Shown in pieces: positions 48,415-59,419 of a stretch of 64,000 bases of DNA (position 1 is its first letter; each line of letters begins with the position of its first letter). Source of the DNA: Pseudomonas oryzicola (GTDB lineage: Bacteria; Pseudomonadota; Gammaproteobacteria; Pseudomonadales; Pseudomonadaceae); NCBI RefSeq assembly GCF_014269185.2, contig NZ_JABWRZ020000001.1:3807001-3871000 (forward strand). Reading direction: 5' to 3'. The notes beneath the pieces were generated by a model. It was not told the origin of the DNA, searched no databases, and saw only the letters and a list, made by a program, of their open reading frames with translations. Made by a program: the position numbers and the translations under genes.

Positions 48415-49920
48415 TCAGTTGTTGTACAGGTCGATGATCGCGCTGACTGCCTGGTTCTTGACCTTGGCCAGGTCATTGCGGGCTTGCTCGATGCGGTCGA
48501 GGTAGGCCTCGTCGATGTCGCCGGTGACATATTCGCCGTTGAACACCGCGCAATCGAAGTGCTCGATCTTGATCTTGCCGCCACCGACCGATTCGATCAG
48601 GTCCGGCAGGTCCTGGTAGACCAGCCAGTCGGCGCCGATCAACTCGGCCACCTGTTCGGTGGTGCGGTTGTGGGCGATCAGTTCGTGAGCGCTCGGCATA
48701 TCGATGCCGTAGACGTTGGGGTAGCGCACCGCAGGGGCTGCGGAGCAGAAGTAGACGTTTTTGGCGCCGGCTTCGCGAGCCATCTGGATGATCTGCTTGC
48801 AGGTGGTGCCGCGCACGATCGAGTCGTCCACCAGCATCACGTTCTTGCCGCGGAACTCCAGCTCGATGGCGTTGAGCTTCTGGCGTACCGATTTCTTGCG
48901 CGCGGCCTGGCCGGGCATGATGAAGGTACGGCCAATGTAGCGGTTCTTGACGAAGCCTTCGCGGAATTTCACGCCCAGGTGGTTGGCCAGCTCCAGGGCT
49001 GCGGTGCGGCTGGTGTCCGGGATCGGGATGACCACGTCGATGTCATGGTCCGGGCGCTCGCGCTGGATCTTCTCGGCCAGCTTCTCACCCATGCGCAGGC
49101 GCGCCTTGTACACCGACACGCCGTCCATGATCGAGTCCGGACGGGCCAGGTAGACGTGCTCGAAGATGCACGGCTGCAGCTTCGGCGCGTCGGCACACTG
49201 TTTGGTGTACAGCTGGCCTTCTTCGGTGATGTACACCGCTTCGCCGGGCGCCAGATCGCGGATCAGGGTGAAGCCGAGCACGTCCAGGGCCACGCTTTCC
49301 GAAGCGATCATGTACTCCACGCCCTCGTCGGTATGACGCTGGCCGAACACCACCGGGCGGATGCCGTTGGGGTCGCGGAAACCGACGATGCCATAGCCGG
49401 TGATCATCGCCACCACGGCGTAACCGCCGACGCAGCGGCTGTGCACGTGGGACACAGCGGCAAACACGTCTTCTTCGGTCGGCTGCAGCTTGCCGCGCAC
49501 GGCCAGTTCATGGGCGAACACGTTCAACAGCACTTCCGAGTCGGAGTTGGTGTTGACGTGGCGCAGGTCGGACTCGTAGATCTCCTTGGCCAACTGCTCG
49601 ACGTTGGTCAGGTTGCCGTTGTGTGCCAGGGTGATGCCGTACGGCGAGTTGACGTAGAACGGCTGTGCCTCGGCCGAGGTCGAGCTGCCCGCCGTCGGAT
49701 AGCGCACGTGGCCGATGCCGATGTTGCCGACCAGGCGCTGCATGTGGCGTTGCTGGAACACATCGCGCACCAGGCCATTATCCTTGCGCAGGAACAACCG
49801 GCCGTCATGGCTGGTCACGATACCGGCAGCGTCCTGGCCGCGGTGCTGGAGGACCGTAAGCGCGTCATACAGCGCCTGATTGACGTTCGACTTACCGACG
49901 ATACCGACGATGCCACACAT
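48415..49920 (-). CDS. purF: Amidophosphoribosyltransferase
   Basis: 501 residues, the first step of purine synthesis: PRPP plus glutamine gives phosphoribosylamine. The N-terminal Ntn glutaminase begins MCGIVGIVG, with Cys2 the nucleophile after Met removal. The PRPP-binding motif [13 protein letters not shown] lies in the C-terminal phosphoribosyltransferase domain. ATG 49920 is chosen because MCGIVG must be N-terminal; the frame extends 3 codons upstream. It lies downstream of cvpA, the usual gene order. Confidence 0.98.
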   Translation of the reverse strand: MCGIVGIVGKSNVNQALYDALTVLQHRGQDAAGIVTSHDGRLFLRKDNGLVRDVFQQRHMQRLVGNIGIGHVRYPTAGSSTSAEAQPFYVNSPYGITLAHNGNLTNVEQLAKEIYESDLRHVNTNSDSEVLLNVFAHELAVRGKLQPTEEDVFAAVSHVHSRCVGGYAVVAMITGYGIVGFRDPNGIRPVVFGQRHTDEGVEYMIASESVALDVLGFTLIRDLAPGEAVYITEEGQLYTKQCADAPKLQPCIFEHVYLARPDSIMDGVSVYKARLRMGEKLAEKIQRERPDHDIDVVIPIPDTSRTAALELANHLGVKFREGFVKNRYIGRTFIMPGQAARKKSVRQKLNAIELEFRGKNVMLVDDSIVRGTTCKQIIQMAREAGAKNVYFCSAAPAVRYPNVYGIDMPSAHELIAHNRTTEQVAELIGADWLVYQDLPDLIESVGGGKIKIEHFDCAVFNGEYVTGDIDEAYLDRIEQARNDLAKVKNQAVSAIIDLYNN

Positions 49921-49962
49921 GCGACGCAACCCCTACTTTGACGAAACTTGAGTGAATAGCGC

Positions 49963-50520
49963 TCAGGGCTTAGCCGGCCCGAGCAACTGTTCCTTGAACG
50001 GAAGATCAGCCGGAGTGCCGATCAGCCCACTGGGTGTCCACTGGCCGGTAAAACCCAGGATCAGGTTTTTCGACCAGTCGGCAACCAAGAGAAATTGTGG
50101 TATCAGGCGTGATTCCTGCCACCAGGTGTCCTGTTGAACCGGCCCCAGGCTGATCAGCCCGATGGCCACCACCACCAGCAAGGCCCCGCGCGCGGCGCCG
50201 AAGGCCATGCCCAGGAAACGATCGGTGCCGGACAACCCGGTCACGCGGATCAGCTCGCCGATGAGGAAGTTGATCATGGCCCCCACCAGCAAGGTGGCGA
50301 CGAAAAGAATGGCGCAGCCGGCGATGACACGCATCGACGGCGTCTGGATGTAGCTTTCAAGATATACCGAGAGCGAACCGCCGAATATCCAGGCAACCGC
50401 ACCGGCAATGATCCAGATGAGCAAGGACATGGCTTCCTTGACGAAGCCGCGCTTGAGACTGATCAGTGTGGAGACGGCGATGATCGCGATGATCGCCCAA
50501 TCAACCAGGGTAAATGCCAC
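49963..50520 (-). CDS. cvpA: CvpA-family inner-membrane protein
   Basis: 185 residues with four hydrophobic segments (AIIAIIAVSTLISL, LLIWIIAGAVAWIF, VIAGCAILFVATLLVGAMI, ALLVVVAIGLISLG) as in CvpA (colicin V production protein). In E. coli it is needed for colicin V export and stress resistance; its molecular role is unclear. It is placed directly upstream of purF (42 bases), the common gene pair. Confidence 0.94.
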   Translation of the reverse strand: MAFTLVDWAIIAIIAVSTLISLKRGFVKEAMSLLIWIIAGAVAWIFGGSLSVYLESYIQTPSMRVIAGCAILFVATLLVGAMINFLIGELIRVTGLSGTDRFLGMAFGAARGALLVVVAIGLISLGPVQQDTWWQESRLIPQFLLVADWSKNLILGFTGQWTPSGLIGTPADLPFKEQLLGPAKP

Positions 50521-50610
50521 GGTGCTGCCTGCAGACGTTTGAGGCGGCGCATTTTACCAGAGCGGCGAGGGGTTGGGTAAGCGGAATGTCAGGTCGATTG
50601 GTGTTGGCTT

Positions 50611-50687
50611 CATCGCCGGCAAGCCAGCTCCCACAAGGATCGCGCGCAAAAGCGAAACGCACGACTTCTGTGGGAGCGAGCCAGCCA
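50611..50687. repeat. Degenerate REP-like inverted pair
   Basis: The left copy (about 50611-50638) has CCGGCAAGCCAGCTCCCACA and the right copy (about 50665-50687) the inverted form TGTGGGAGCGAGCCAGCC. The cores differ from the standard REP. They fill the gap between cvpA and dedD. Confidence 0.7.
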
Positions 50688-50690
50688 GGA

Positions 50691-51368
50691 TCAACTGCGC
50701 TCGGGCTGGAAACGCACCACAAAGCCCTTGAGGCTGTTCTGGCGATTGATGGTATCGCGCATGCGCTCGGCCTCGGCGCGCTCGATCAACGGCCCCACGT
50801 ACACCCGGTTCATGCCTCCCGCCGAGCGGACATAGGCGTTGTAACCCTGGCTACGCAAGGTTTGCTGCAATTTCTCGGCACCGGCGCGGTTGGACAGGCT
50901 GGCCAGCTGGATGGACCAACTGACCGGCAGGCCATTGACGTCGATCTTCGATGGCGCTTCCGGTTTGGCCACGGCTGCGGCCGGGGCCGAAGCAACTGCC
51001 GGCTTGGGCTCCGGCCTGGGCTCGACCTTTGGCGCAGGAGCCTGCGCCTTGGGCGGCTGAGCCTGCACCTGTGCCTGCGGCGACGGCGTGATCGGCTGAC
51101 TGGGCGGGCTCGCCGGCGTGGTGGACTCATCGACCACCACCGGTGGCTGTTGCGGCTCTTGCGCAATGGCCTGTGGCTCCGGCACGGCAACCGGCTCCAC
51201 CTTCACTTCCGGCAGGCTTGGCATGGCCGGTGCCTGCGGGGCCTCGACGTGCACCTGGCGCATCTCGTCCTCGCGGGTGAACAGCATCGGCAGGAAAATC
51301 ACCGCCAGCGCCACCAGCACCAACGCACCCACCATGCGCTGTTTCATCCCTTTATCCAGCACTGCCAT
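50691..51368 (-). CDS. dedD: SPOR-domain protein (DedD-like)
   Basis: 225 residues: a short cytoplasmic N-terminus, one helix (about residues 12-29), a Pro/Ala/Gln-rich periplasmic linker, and a C-terminal SPOR domain (about residues 145-220, SWSIQLASLSNRAGAEKLQQ) that binds denuded peptidoglycan at the septum. DedD supports cell constriction. It overlaps the folC end by 17 bases, which is normal for this gene cluster. Confidence 0.93.
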   Translation of the reverse strand: MAVLDKGMKQRMVGALVLVALAVIFLPMLFTREDEMRQVHVEAPQAPAMPSLPEVKVEPVAVPEPQAIAQEPQQPPVVVDESTTPASPPSQPITPSPQAQVQAQPPKAQAPAPKVEPRPEPKPAVASAPAAAVAKPEAPSKIDVNGLPVSWSIQLASLSNRAGAEKLQQTLRSQGYNAYVRSAGGMNRVYVGPLIERAEAERMRDTINRQNSLKGFVVRFQPERS

Positions 51369-52658
51369 CTACTCCACCCTCCTGGGCGTGCCGCTCCAGC
51401 CATTCCAGCGCCTGGGCAACACAGAAAAACGAACCGAACAGCAGGATCTGGTCATCTGCCGTCGCCTGCGCGCATTGCCCTTCAAGGGCGGCGTCGACGC
51501 TGGCATAAGACTTCACCGCGGCGCCGAGGTTCGTCAAGGCCGCGACCAGCTCGGCAGCCGGCCGGCTGCGCGGGGTGTCCAGCGGTGCCACCGCCCAGTC
51601 GTCGACCAGGCCCTGCAGCGGCGCGATAACACCGTGCAGGTCCTTGTCGGCGAGCAGCCCGAACACCGCCAGGCGGCGCCCCTTCAGCGGCCGGGTGGCC
51701 AGGCGTCGCGCCAGGTATTCTGCAGCGTGCGGGTTGTGCCCCACATCCAGCAACAGCTCCACCGGCCTGCCCTGCCAGCTCAGCAGCCGACGATCGAGGC
51801 GCCCGGTGATACGGGTATCCAGCAGCGCCTGGCGAATCTGCCCGGCGTCCCACGGCAGCCCCATCAGCAGGTAGGCTTGCAGGGCGAGCGCGGCGTTCTC
51901 CATCGGCAGGTCGAGCAACGGCAGGTTGGGCAACGCCACCGGTTGACCCGCGGCGGTAACACCGCGCCAGCTCCAGTGGCCATCGGCACTGGCCAGGTCG
52001 AAATCCCGCCCGCGCAGGAACAATGGCGCAGCCAGCTCGGCGGCCTTGTCCAGCAGCGGCTGGGGCGGCTCCAGGTCACCGCACAGGGCAGGCTTGCCCT
52101 GACGGAAGATCCCGGCCTTCTCGAAAGCCACCTGCTCGCGGGTATCGCCCAGGTAGTCGACATGGTCGACGCCGATGCTGGTCACCAGGGCCAGGTCGGC
52201 ATCCACCACGTTCACGGTATCCAGACGGCCACCCAGGCCTACTTCCAGCACCACCGCGTCCAGTTGCGACTGGCAGAACAACCAGAACGCGGCCAGGGTG
52301 CCCATTTCGAAATAGGTCAGCGATATGTCGCCCCGCGCCGCCTCGACGGCGGCGAAGGCATCGCACAGGCGCTCGTCGCTGGCTTCCTGGCCATCGATCA
52401 GCACTCGCTCGTTGTAACGCAACAGATGCGGCGAGCTGTACACGCCGACCTTCAACCCCTGGGCACGCAGCAGCGAAGCCACGAAGGCGCAGGTCGAGCC
52501 CTTGCCGTTGGTACCGGTCACCGTTACCACGCGTGGCGCCAGCTTGCCCAGCGCCAGCCGGGCAAGCACCTTCTGCGACCGCTCCAGGCCCATGTCGATG
52601 GCCGTGGGGTGCAACTGCTCGAGGTAGGCGAGCCATTCGCCCAGGGATCGTTGTTTCA

Positions 52659-52662
<4 letters not shown>
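51352..52662 (-). CDS. folC: Dihydrofolate synthase / folylpolyglutamate synthase
   Basis: A 436-residue Mur-ligase-family enzyme; the ATP loop is TGTNGKGST (about residues 49-57). It joins dihydropteroate and glutamate and adds further glutamates. [11 protein letters not shown] and the C-terminal ligase domain are typical. It overlaps accD by 4 bases and dedD by 17, in the usual trpF-accD-folC-dedD order. Confidence 0.96.
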
Positions 52663-53552
<890 letters not shown>

Positions 53553-53768
53553 GCTTTCTTTCTCCAGTATCGGCAGGCAGCGGCCGCTATCGCCGGCCCT
53601 GCCCTTGAGCTCACAATCTTTTATGAAACGATGATGGACCGACCGCCGGGGCTTCCGGCGCGCCACTCCACCGCTAATGTGTCGTTCTGCCGCCTCAGGC
53701 GCAGGCGGCTGCCCACAGGGCTGCGAAAGCTATGGACGATGGCGCGCAGCCAGCCGTCACATCTGCCA

Positions 53769-54389
53769 TCACGCCTGTTTCACCGCCCGCACGAAGGCTT
53801 CGATCTTCGCTGCATCCTTGATGCCCTTGGCCTGCTCCACGCCGCCACTGACATCCACCGCGTATGGCCGCACCTGGGCGATGGCCTGGCCGACGTTGTC
53901 GGCCGTCAGCCCGCCGGCCAGGATGACCGGCTTGCTCAGGTGCGGTGGCACCAGCGACCAGTCGAATGCCTCACCGGTACCGCCGGGTACGCCAGGCACG
54001 TAAGTATCCAGCAGAATGCCGCGGGCACCGGCGTACAACCGGCAGGCCGCCTCCAGGTCATCGCCCGGGCGCACGCGCAGGGCCTTTATCCAGGGGCGCT
54101 GATAGCCTGCGCAATCCTGCGGGGTTTCATCGCCGTGGAACTGTAGCAGGTCCAGCGGCACCGCTTCGAGAATCTCGTTCAGCTCGCAACGTGTGGCGTT
54201 GACGAACAACCCCACCGTGGTCACGAACGGCGGCAGTGCGGCGATGATCGCCCGCGCCTGACGCACGTCCACCGCGCGCGGGCTCCTGGCGTAGAACACC
54301 AGGCCGATGGCGTCAGCCCCTGCTTCGGCAGCGGCCAGTGCATCTTCGATGCGGGTAATACCGCAGATCTTGCTGCGAACGTTGCTCAT
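53769..54389 (-). CDS. trpF: Phosphoribosylanthranilate isomerase
   Basis: 206 residues; the N-terminal [19 protein letters not shown] contains the catalytic Cys9, and ILLDTYVPG supplies the acid Asp. It converts N-(5-phosphoribosyl)anthranilate to CdRP in tryptophan synthesis. The gene is upstream of accD in the usual truA-trpF-accD order. The start ATG 54389 matches the family N-terminus. Confidence 0.96.
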   Translation of the reverse strand: MSNVRSKICGITRIEDALAAAEAGADAIGLVFYARSPRAVDVRQARAIIAALPPFVTTVGLFVNATRCELNEILEAVPLDLLQFHGDETPQDCAGYQRPWIKALRVRPGDDLEAACRLYAGARGILLDTYVPGVPGGTGEAFDWSLVPPHLSKPVILAGGLTADNVGQAIAQVRPYAVDVSGGVEQAKGIKDAAKIEAFVRAVKQA

Positions 54390-54450
54390 GGACAGCGAAC
54401 CCTGCTGCTGAAGGTGAAAGGCCGGATGTTAGCAAATGGCTTTTCGCCCG

Positions 54451-55308
54451 TCAGTCGGCCAATGCCTCGTAGCCGGTCAAAAAGTGTGGGCCGATGTAAC
54501 GCCTTGGCAGCGCATACTCCTCGGGGTACTCCACCTGCACCAGGTAGAGCCCGTACGGGTGCGCGGTGACCCCGCCTTCGCGGCGATTGCGCCCTTCCAG
54601 CACCTCACGCGCCCAGGCCACCGGACGCTCACCGGCACCGATGGTCATCAGGACGCCGGCAATGTTGCGCACCATGTGGTGCAGGAAGGCGGTGGCGCGC
54701 ACGTCCAGCACGATCATCTGGCCATGGCGGGTAACACGCAGATGGTAGATATGCTTGATCGGCGACTTGGCCTGGCACTGGCTGGCACGGAAGGCGCTGA
54801 AATCATGGGTGCCGAGCAGGTACTGCGCGGCTTCGGCCATACGCTCGACATCCAGCGGGCGGTGGTTCCAGGTAACCTCCTCGGCCAGGTGCGCCGGGCG
54901 GATCGGGTCGTTGTAGATGACGTAGCGGTAACGCCGGGCACAGGCCTTGAAACGGGCATGGAAGTCGGCCGGCATCGGCCGCGACCAGACCACACTGATG
55001 TCATGCGGCAGGTTGAAGTTGGTCCCCATGGTCCAGGCGCGCTCGTCGCGCACGGCGCGGGTGTCGAAATGCACGACCTGCCCGCAACCGTGTACGCCGG
55101 CGTCGGTGCGCCCGGCGCAGATGACCGAGATCGGCTCGTTGGCCACCTTGGACAGGGCTTGTTCGAGCGCCTGCTGGACACTCGGCACACCGCTGGCCTG
55201 GCGCTGCCAGCCGCGGTAGCGCGCGCCTTTGTATTCCACGCCCAGGGCGATGCGAGAGTAGCCTTCGGCCGCAGACTCGGCGGCGGTGTCGATGATGTCC
55301 AAGAGCAT
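54451..55308 (-). CDS. truA: tRNA pseudouridine(38-40) synthase
   Basis: 285 residues. The catalytic Asp69 is in AGRTDAGVHG; the sequence includes RIALGVEYKGARYRGWQRQ and FLHHMVRNIAGVLM. It isomerises U38-40 of the anticodon loop. The ATG at 55308 gives about 15 extra N-terminal residues compared with E. coli, so a later start is possible. It lies between fimV and trpF. Confidence 0.95.
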   Translation of the reverse strand: MLLDIIDTAAESAAEGYSRIALGVEYKGARYRGWQRQASGVPSVQQALEQALSKVANEPISVICAGRTDAGVHGCGQVVHFDTRAVRDERAWTMGTNFNLPHDISVVWSRPMPADFHARFKACARRYRYVIYNDPIRPAHLAEEVTWNHRPLDVERMAEAAQYLLGTHDFSAFRASQCQAKSPIKHIYHLRVTRHGQMIVLDVRATAFLHHMVRNIAGVLMTIGAGERPVAWAREVLEGRNRREGGVTAHPYGLYLVQVEYPEEYALPRRYIGPHFLTGYEALAD

Positions 55309-55349
55309 GAAACCTGTGGGGTGTACGGAATGGCGGGGATTATAACGAC

Positions 55350-55375
55350 AACGGCAGCCGTGCAGGGCTGCCGTT
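55350..55375 (-). terminator. Hairpin between fimV and truA
   Basis: AACGGCAGCC and GGCTGCCGTT pair across a short loop downstream of the fimV stop. On the minus strand it is followed by GTCGTTATAATC, only weakly T-rich, so termination may be incomplete. Confidence 0.55.
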
Positions 55376-55424
55376 GGATCTGCATTGCCTTGGCTGGCCC
55401 GCGAAGGCGCCAGCCCTGCCTGCT

Positions 55425-58142
55425 TCAGATCAACCGGGAAAGCATGTCCTCGGCTTCCTGGCGCTGGCTTTCATCGCCATCCTTGACCACTTCGTCGAGG
55501 ATGTCACGTGCCCCCTGGTGGTCGCCCATGTCGATATAGGCACGGGCCAGGTCAAGCTTGGTCGCCACTTCGTCGCTGCCGGAGAAGAAGTCGAAGTCGA
55601 GGTCGTCCAGCGGCTCGGGCTCTGGCTGGGCAGCCGCGTCTTCGCTGGTGAAGTGTGGCTCCAGCGAGGGGGACTCAAGGCTCTGCGACAGCTTGTCCAG
55701 CTCGGCGTTGACGTCGTCCAGCTCGGAGGCAAAGCTCTTGGCTGCCGGCGAATCGTCTTCCAGCGACAACGACAGGTCGAAGTCGGACGGCAGGTCGAAT
55801 TCGGACAATGGGTCGAACGCCGGCACGCTGTCGAAGGCCGCCAGTTCCGCAGCGACATCCACCGGGGGCTCGTCGGCCGCCGCCGGGGCAGCCGGGGCAA
55901 CCGGCTCGCTGATATCGAGGTCGAAATCGGACAGGTCTACTGCGGGTTGCGCTTCAGCCTGGGCGAGCATGGCCTCGAAATCGGCGTCGGCATCGGCCTG
56001 CAGCTCGGCATCGACGGCGAACGGCTCTTCTGCTGCCGGTGGCACTGGCGCCAGGGGCTCATCCTGTACCGGCTCGTCGAGTACCGGCGCAGCCAGCGGG
56101 CCTTCCTCGGGCAAATCATCACCCAGGCTCAGGTCAAAGGCACTGTCCAGGTCCTGCTCATCCAGGCCCGGCACATCGAGGGTCGGTACCTCATCGAAGG
56201 CATCCAGCTCGGCTTCCGGCTCGCGTGCCGCCTCCGGTTGCGCTGGCGTGATGGCCTCCGGCTCGCCCGCCAACTGCGGCTCGAGGGCCGGCAGGTCGTC
56301 CAGCCCGGCTTCGGCCACCGCTGGCGTTTCGGGCTGATCCTGGAGCAACTCCTGCACGTACTGTTCGTCCATCTCGGCAGCCAGGGCCGCAGCACCGAGA
56401 CCGGCGGCAGCCAGGCCGAGCATGGCCGGGTAGCGTTCCTTCAAGCCGGCAACTGCGGCGCTGTTCTGCTCGCTTGCCGGCAGCTTGCGCTCCTGCTCGA
56501 CGAAGGCGCTCTGGTCACCCTGGCGGGCGTACACATCCATCAGTTGCAGGCGCAGGTCATCACGTTGCGGCGCGGCGGCCACGGCGGGCTCCAGCAGGTC
56601 GGCAGCGCGGTTCAGGCGACCGGCGGCCAGGCATTGCCCGACTTCTTCCAGCAGCGCGGCGTACGGGTCGGCTTGCGGCTCCGGCTGCGCTTCGACGGCG
56701 GCTGTCAGCGGCTTTTCCGCTGCTGCAGCGGCAGCAGCCGAAGCGGCGACCACGGCTGGCGACAGGGTCACGCTCGGGGCCGAAACATCGACACCCTCGA
56801 GGCTTGCGCTGTCGTTGTCGAAGCCTGTGCCCTGCTCTTCTTCCAGCGCGCGCGCCATGCGCAGGTGCTTCTCGGCTTCCTGCTGGGCCTTGCGCTTGCG
56901 CGCCAGCAGCAACAGCAGAAGCAGCAGCACGAGGAATGCACTGCCGGCAATCAGCCCCAGCAGCAGCGGGTTGCCGGTGATTTCCTCCAGCATGCCGCCA
57001 GGCTGTTCATTGGCTGCGGCCTCGGCGGCTGGTGCCGGCTTGGGCGCAGTATCCACGGCGGCAGGTGCAGGCTTGACCTCCGCTTGCGCATCCACCGGTT
57101 GCGCATCGGCTGCGGGCTGGGCCGGAGCAGCTGCACCCTGGGCCTCCAGGTGGGCCAACTGGTTGTTCTTCAACTCGATCAGGCGCTGCAGCTTGTCCAG
57201 CTGGCTCTGCAGGTCGGCCATGCGGCTCTTGAGTTCTTCGTTGTCGCGGCGGCTGGTGTCCAGGCTTTCCTCGGCCACGGCCAGTTTATCGCTGAGTGCC
57301 TTGGCCTGGTCGGCGCCGGCCTGGGTGCCCGGGCTGACCAGGCGCAGGTTGTCACCCTGGGCAATGCGCGCCGGTGCCGCCTCGGCGGCGCCGCGACGGG
57401 TAGCATCCAGCTGGCGCGCACGTGGGCCCAGGCGGCGGCCTTCACGCCAGGCCGCATACTGCTCGGCCACCTCACGGGTCGCCTCGCTCTGCGCAATACT
57501 CTGGATCTGCTGCTGGTCGGGCAGGCGCAGCACCTGGCCCACCTTCAGCTGGTTGATGTTGTTGCCGATGAAGGCGTCCGGGTTAAGCGCCTGGATCGCG
57601 ATCATGGTCTGCTGGATCGAGCCACCACCCTGGGTGTTGCGCGCGGCAATCTGCCACAAGGTGTCGCGACGCTGGGTGGTGTAGCTGCCGGCAGCGGTCA
57701 CCGCCGGCGCGACATTGCCTGCCGCCGGCTTGTCGCCCTGGGCCTTGGCCTGGTCGAGCAGCACACTGTAGTCACGCAGCAGACGCCCCTGCGGCCACAT
57801 CACCTGGACCAGGAACTTGACCACCGGCCCGGGCAGCGGCTGGCTGGAGGTAACCCGCAGCACGCTCCGGCCGTTGGGGTTGATCACCGGCGTGAAGGTC
57901 AGGTCTTCGAGGTAAGGCGGCAGCGCCACGCCGGCCTTGCTGAACTCTTCCGGCGGCGCCAGGCTCGGCGCCACCTCGGCGGCGGTGAGGTCGCGCACGT
58001 CCAGCAGCTCGATCTCGGCGTCCAGCGGCTGGTTCTGTGCCGACTTGAGGGTCAACTCCCCCAGGCCCAGGGCATTCGCCATGCCTGATGACAGCGCCGA
58101 TGCTGCAGCCATGGCCAGAACCAGTTTGCGAATTCGAAGCAT
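55425..58142 (-). CDS. fimV: FimV polar-localisation and pilus-assembly protein
   Basis: 905 residues. A signal peptide is followed by the conserved N-terminal domain (LGELTLKSAQNQPLDAEIEL), a LysM motif near residues 152-200 (YTTQRRDTLWQIAARN) that binds peptidoglycan, a coiled-coil region, one membrane helix near 393-414, and a long acidic cytoplasmic tail. The C-terminal TPR-like FimV domain is at about 855-905 (LDLARAYIDMGDHQGARDIL). It supports type IV pilus assembly and polar localisation. A 71-base gap separates it from usg. Confidence 0.96.
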   Translation of the reverse strand: MLRIRKLVLAMAAASALSSGMANALGLGELTLKSAQNQPLDAEIELLDVRDLTAAEVAPSLAPPEEFSKAGVALPPYLEDLTFTPVINPNGRSVLRVTSSQPLPGPVVKFLVQVMWPQGRLLRDYSVLLDQAKAQGDKPAAGNVAPAVTAAGSYTTQRRDTLWQIAARNTQGGGSIQQTMIAIQALNPDAFIGNNINQLKVGQVLRLPDQQQIQSIAQSEATREVAEQYAAWREGRRLGPRARQLDATRRGAAEAAPARIAQGDNLRLVSPGTQAGADQAKALSDKLAVAEESLDTSRRDNEELKSRMADLQSQLDKLQRLIELKNNQLAHLEAQGAAAPAQPAADAQPVDAQAEVKPAPAAVDTAPKPAPAAEAAANEQPGGMLEEITGNPLLLGLIAGSAFLVLLLLLLLLARKRKAQQEAEKHLRMARALEEEQGTGFDNDSASLEGVDVSAPSVTLSPAVVAASAAAAAAAEKPLTAAVEAQPEPQADPYAALLEEVGQCLAAGRLNRAADLLEPAVAAAPQRDDLRLQLMDVYARQGDQSAFVEQERKLPASEQNSAAVAGLKERYPAMLGLAAAGLGAAALAAEMDEQYVQELLQDQPETPAVAEAGLDDLPALEPQLAGEPEAITPAQPEAAREPEAELDAFDEVPTLDVPGLDEQDLDSAFDLSLGDDLPEEGPLAAPVLDEPVQDEPLAPVPPAAEEPFAVDAELQADADADFEAMLAQAEAQPAVDLSDFDLDISEPVAPAAPAAADEPPVDVAAELAAFDSVPAFDPLSEFDLPSDFDLSLSLEDDSPAAKSFASELDDVNAELDKLSQSLESPSLEPHFTSEDAAAQPEPEPLDDLDFDFFSGSDEVATKLDLARAYIDMGDHQGARDILDEVVKDGDESQRQEAEDMLSRLI

Positions 58143-58213
58143 GACCTCTTCCCTTGTATGAAGCGTCCTGAAACCTGCATGCGGAGCAGGACAAAAGTGC
58201 TCGCCAGTATCTT

Positions 58214-59218
58214 TTACGGCATGTGTTTAATCAACAATTGCGCCACTTGCACGGCGTTCAACGCGGCGCCTTTGCGCACGTTGTCGGTGGTCAGCCAGAG
58301 GTTGAGCTGCTGGTCTTCATCAACGCCATGCCGTACACGACCAACATAGACCACGTCTTGGCCCACTGCGTCACCAACCGGGGTCGGATAATCATCGCGT
58401 TCCACCAGTTCGACACTGTCGGCCGCCTCGAGTGCCTGTTGAATCGCCTCCAGGTCGACCGGGCGACGGCTCTGCACCGCGACACTGAAGCTATCGCCAA
58501 AAAACACCGGGACTTGAACACAGCTCACGGAAATCTTCAGTTCAGGCATGCCCAGCAGCACACGCAGCTCACTGACCAGGCGCCGCTCCAGCGCCGTATG
58601 GCCCTGTTCGTCGGCAGCACCCACCTGGGCCAGCAGGTTGAATGCCATCTGACGGTCGAAGAAGCGTGGTTCCAGCGGCCGGGCGTTGAGCAGCTCGGCG
58701 GTCTGCCGGGCCAGCTCGTTGACCGCTTCGCGCCCCTGTGCCGACACCGCCAGCGCCGCCATCACCTGCACCCGCTCGATATCCAGCAAGCCCTTGAGCG
58801 GTGCCAGCGCCACAGCCAGGGCAACTGCGGCCGAGCACGGGCTGACGATGCGCGCGGGCAGTGCCAGGCCGGCCAGACGTTCGGCGTTGGCTTCAGGCAC
58901 CAGGGCCAGGGCGTCGTCCAGGCCGCCGGACAGGTCGATGACCGTACAACCCGCCTGCAGCGCCTTGCCGGCAAAACTGCGGCTGACGGCGGCGCCGGTG
59001 GCGAAGAAGGCCAGCTTGACCTGGGCGAAGTCGAAGCTGTCCACTTCGCGCACTTTCAGCTTCTTGCCGGCGAACATCACGCTGCTGCCCGCCGATTCCA
59101 TGCTGGCCAGCAGGTGCAGGGTGGCGACCGGGAAATCCAGCTCTTCGAGGATCTGCACCAGGGCTTCACCGACGCTGCCGGTGGCGCCGACGACGGCGAT
59201 GTCCAAAGGGTGTGTCAT
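58214..59218 (-). CDS. usg: Usg, aspartate-semialdehyde dehydrogenase-like protein
   Basis: 335 residues with the ASADH fold: AVVGATGSVGEALVQILEE and later segments like the enzyme. The active-site region reads IVSPCSAAVALA (Cys128), where true ASADH has PNCST, and the usual catalytic-loop motif is not conserved. Pseudomonas usg is named for its place upstream of truA in E. coli. Its activity is doubtful; it may be a pseudoenzyme. ATG 59218 is chosen because AAGGATCCCTTCC precedes it; the frame opens 13 codons earlier. Confidence 0.88.
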   Translation of the reverse strand: MTHPLDIAVVGATGSVGEALVQILEELDFPVATLHLLASMESAGSSVMFAGKKLKVREVDSFDFAQVKLAFFATGAAVSRSFAGKALQAGCTVIDLSGGLDDALALVPEANAERLAGLALPARIVSPCSAAVALAVALAPLKGLLDIERVQVMAALAVSAQGREAVNELARQTAELLNARPLEPRFFDRQMAFNLLAQVGAADEQGHTALERRLVSELRVLLGMPELKISVSCVQVPVFFGDSFSVAVQSRRPVDLEAIQQALEAADSVELVERDDYPTPVGDAVGQDVVYVGRVRHGVDEDQQLNLWLTTDNVRKGAALNAVQVAQLLIKHMP

Positions 59219-59310
59219 GGAAGGGATCCTTTTGCTGAAAACGGCGGGGGGCGGCACTTTACTCGGATTGTAGAGTTTTGTCTGTGCTAGCCCAAACCTA
59301 GAGCTGCGCC

Positions 59311-59418
59311 GCTCTTGCTCTTGCTCTTGCTCTTGCTCTTGCTCTTGCTCTTGCTCTTGCTCTTGCTCTTGCTCTTGCTCTTGATCTTGATCTTGATCTT
59401 GATCTTGATCTTGATCTT
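59311..59418. repeat. Hexanucleotide tandem repeat (GCTCTT)12(GATCTT)6
   Basis: Twelve uninterrupted GCTCTT units are followed by six GATCTT units, 108 bases in all. The two blocks differ at one position of the hexamer, suggesting expansion of a variant. It ends two bases before the left arm of the large inverted repeat. Confidence 0.97.
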
Positions 59419-59419
59419 C

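Noticed and set aside
47314..49941. 875-codon plus-strand frame opposite metZ and purF
   Set aside because: Antisense artefact of high GC3; His/Gln-rich nonsense composition.
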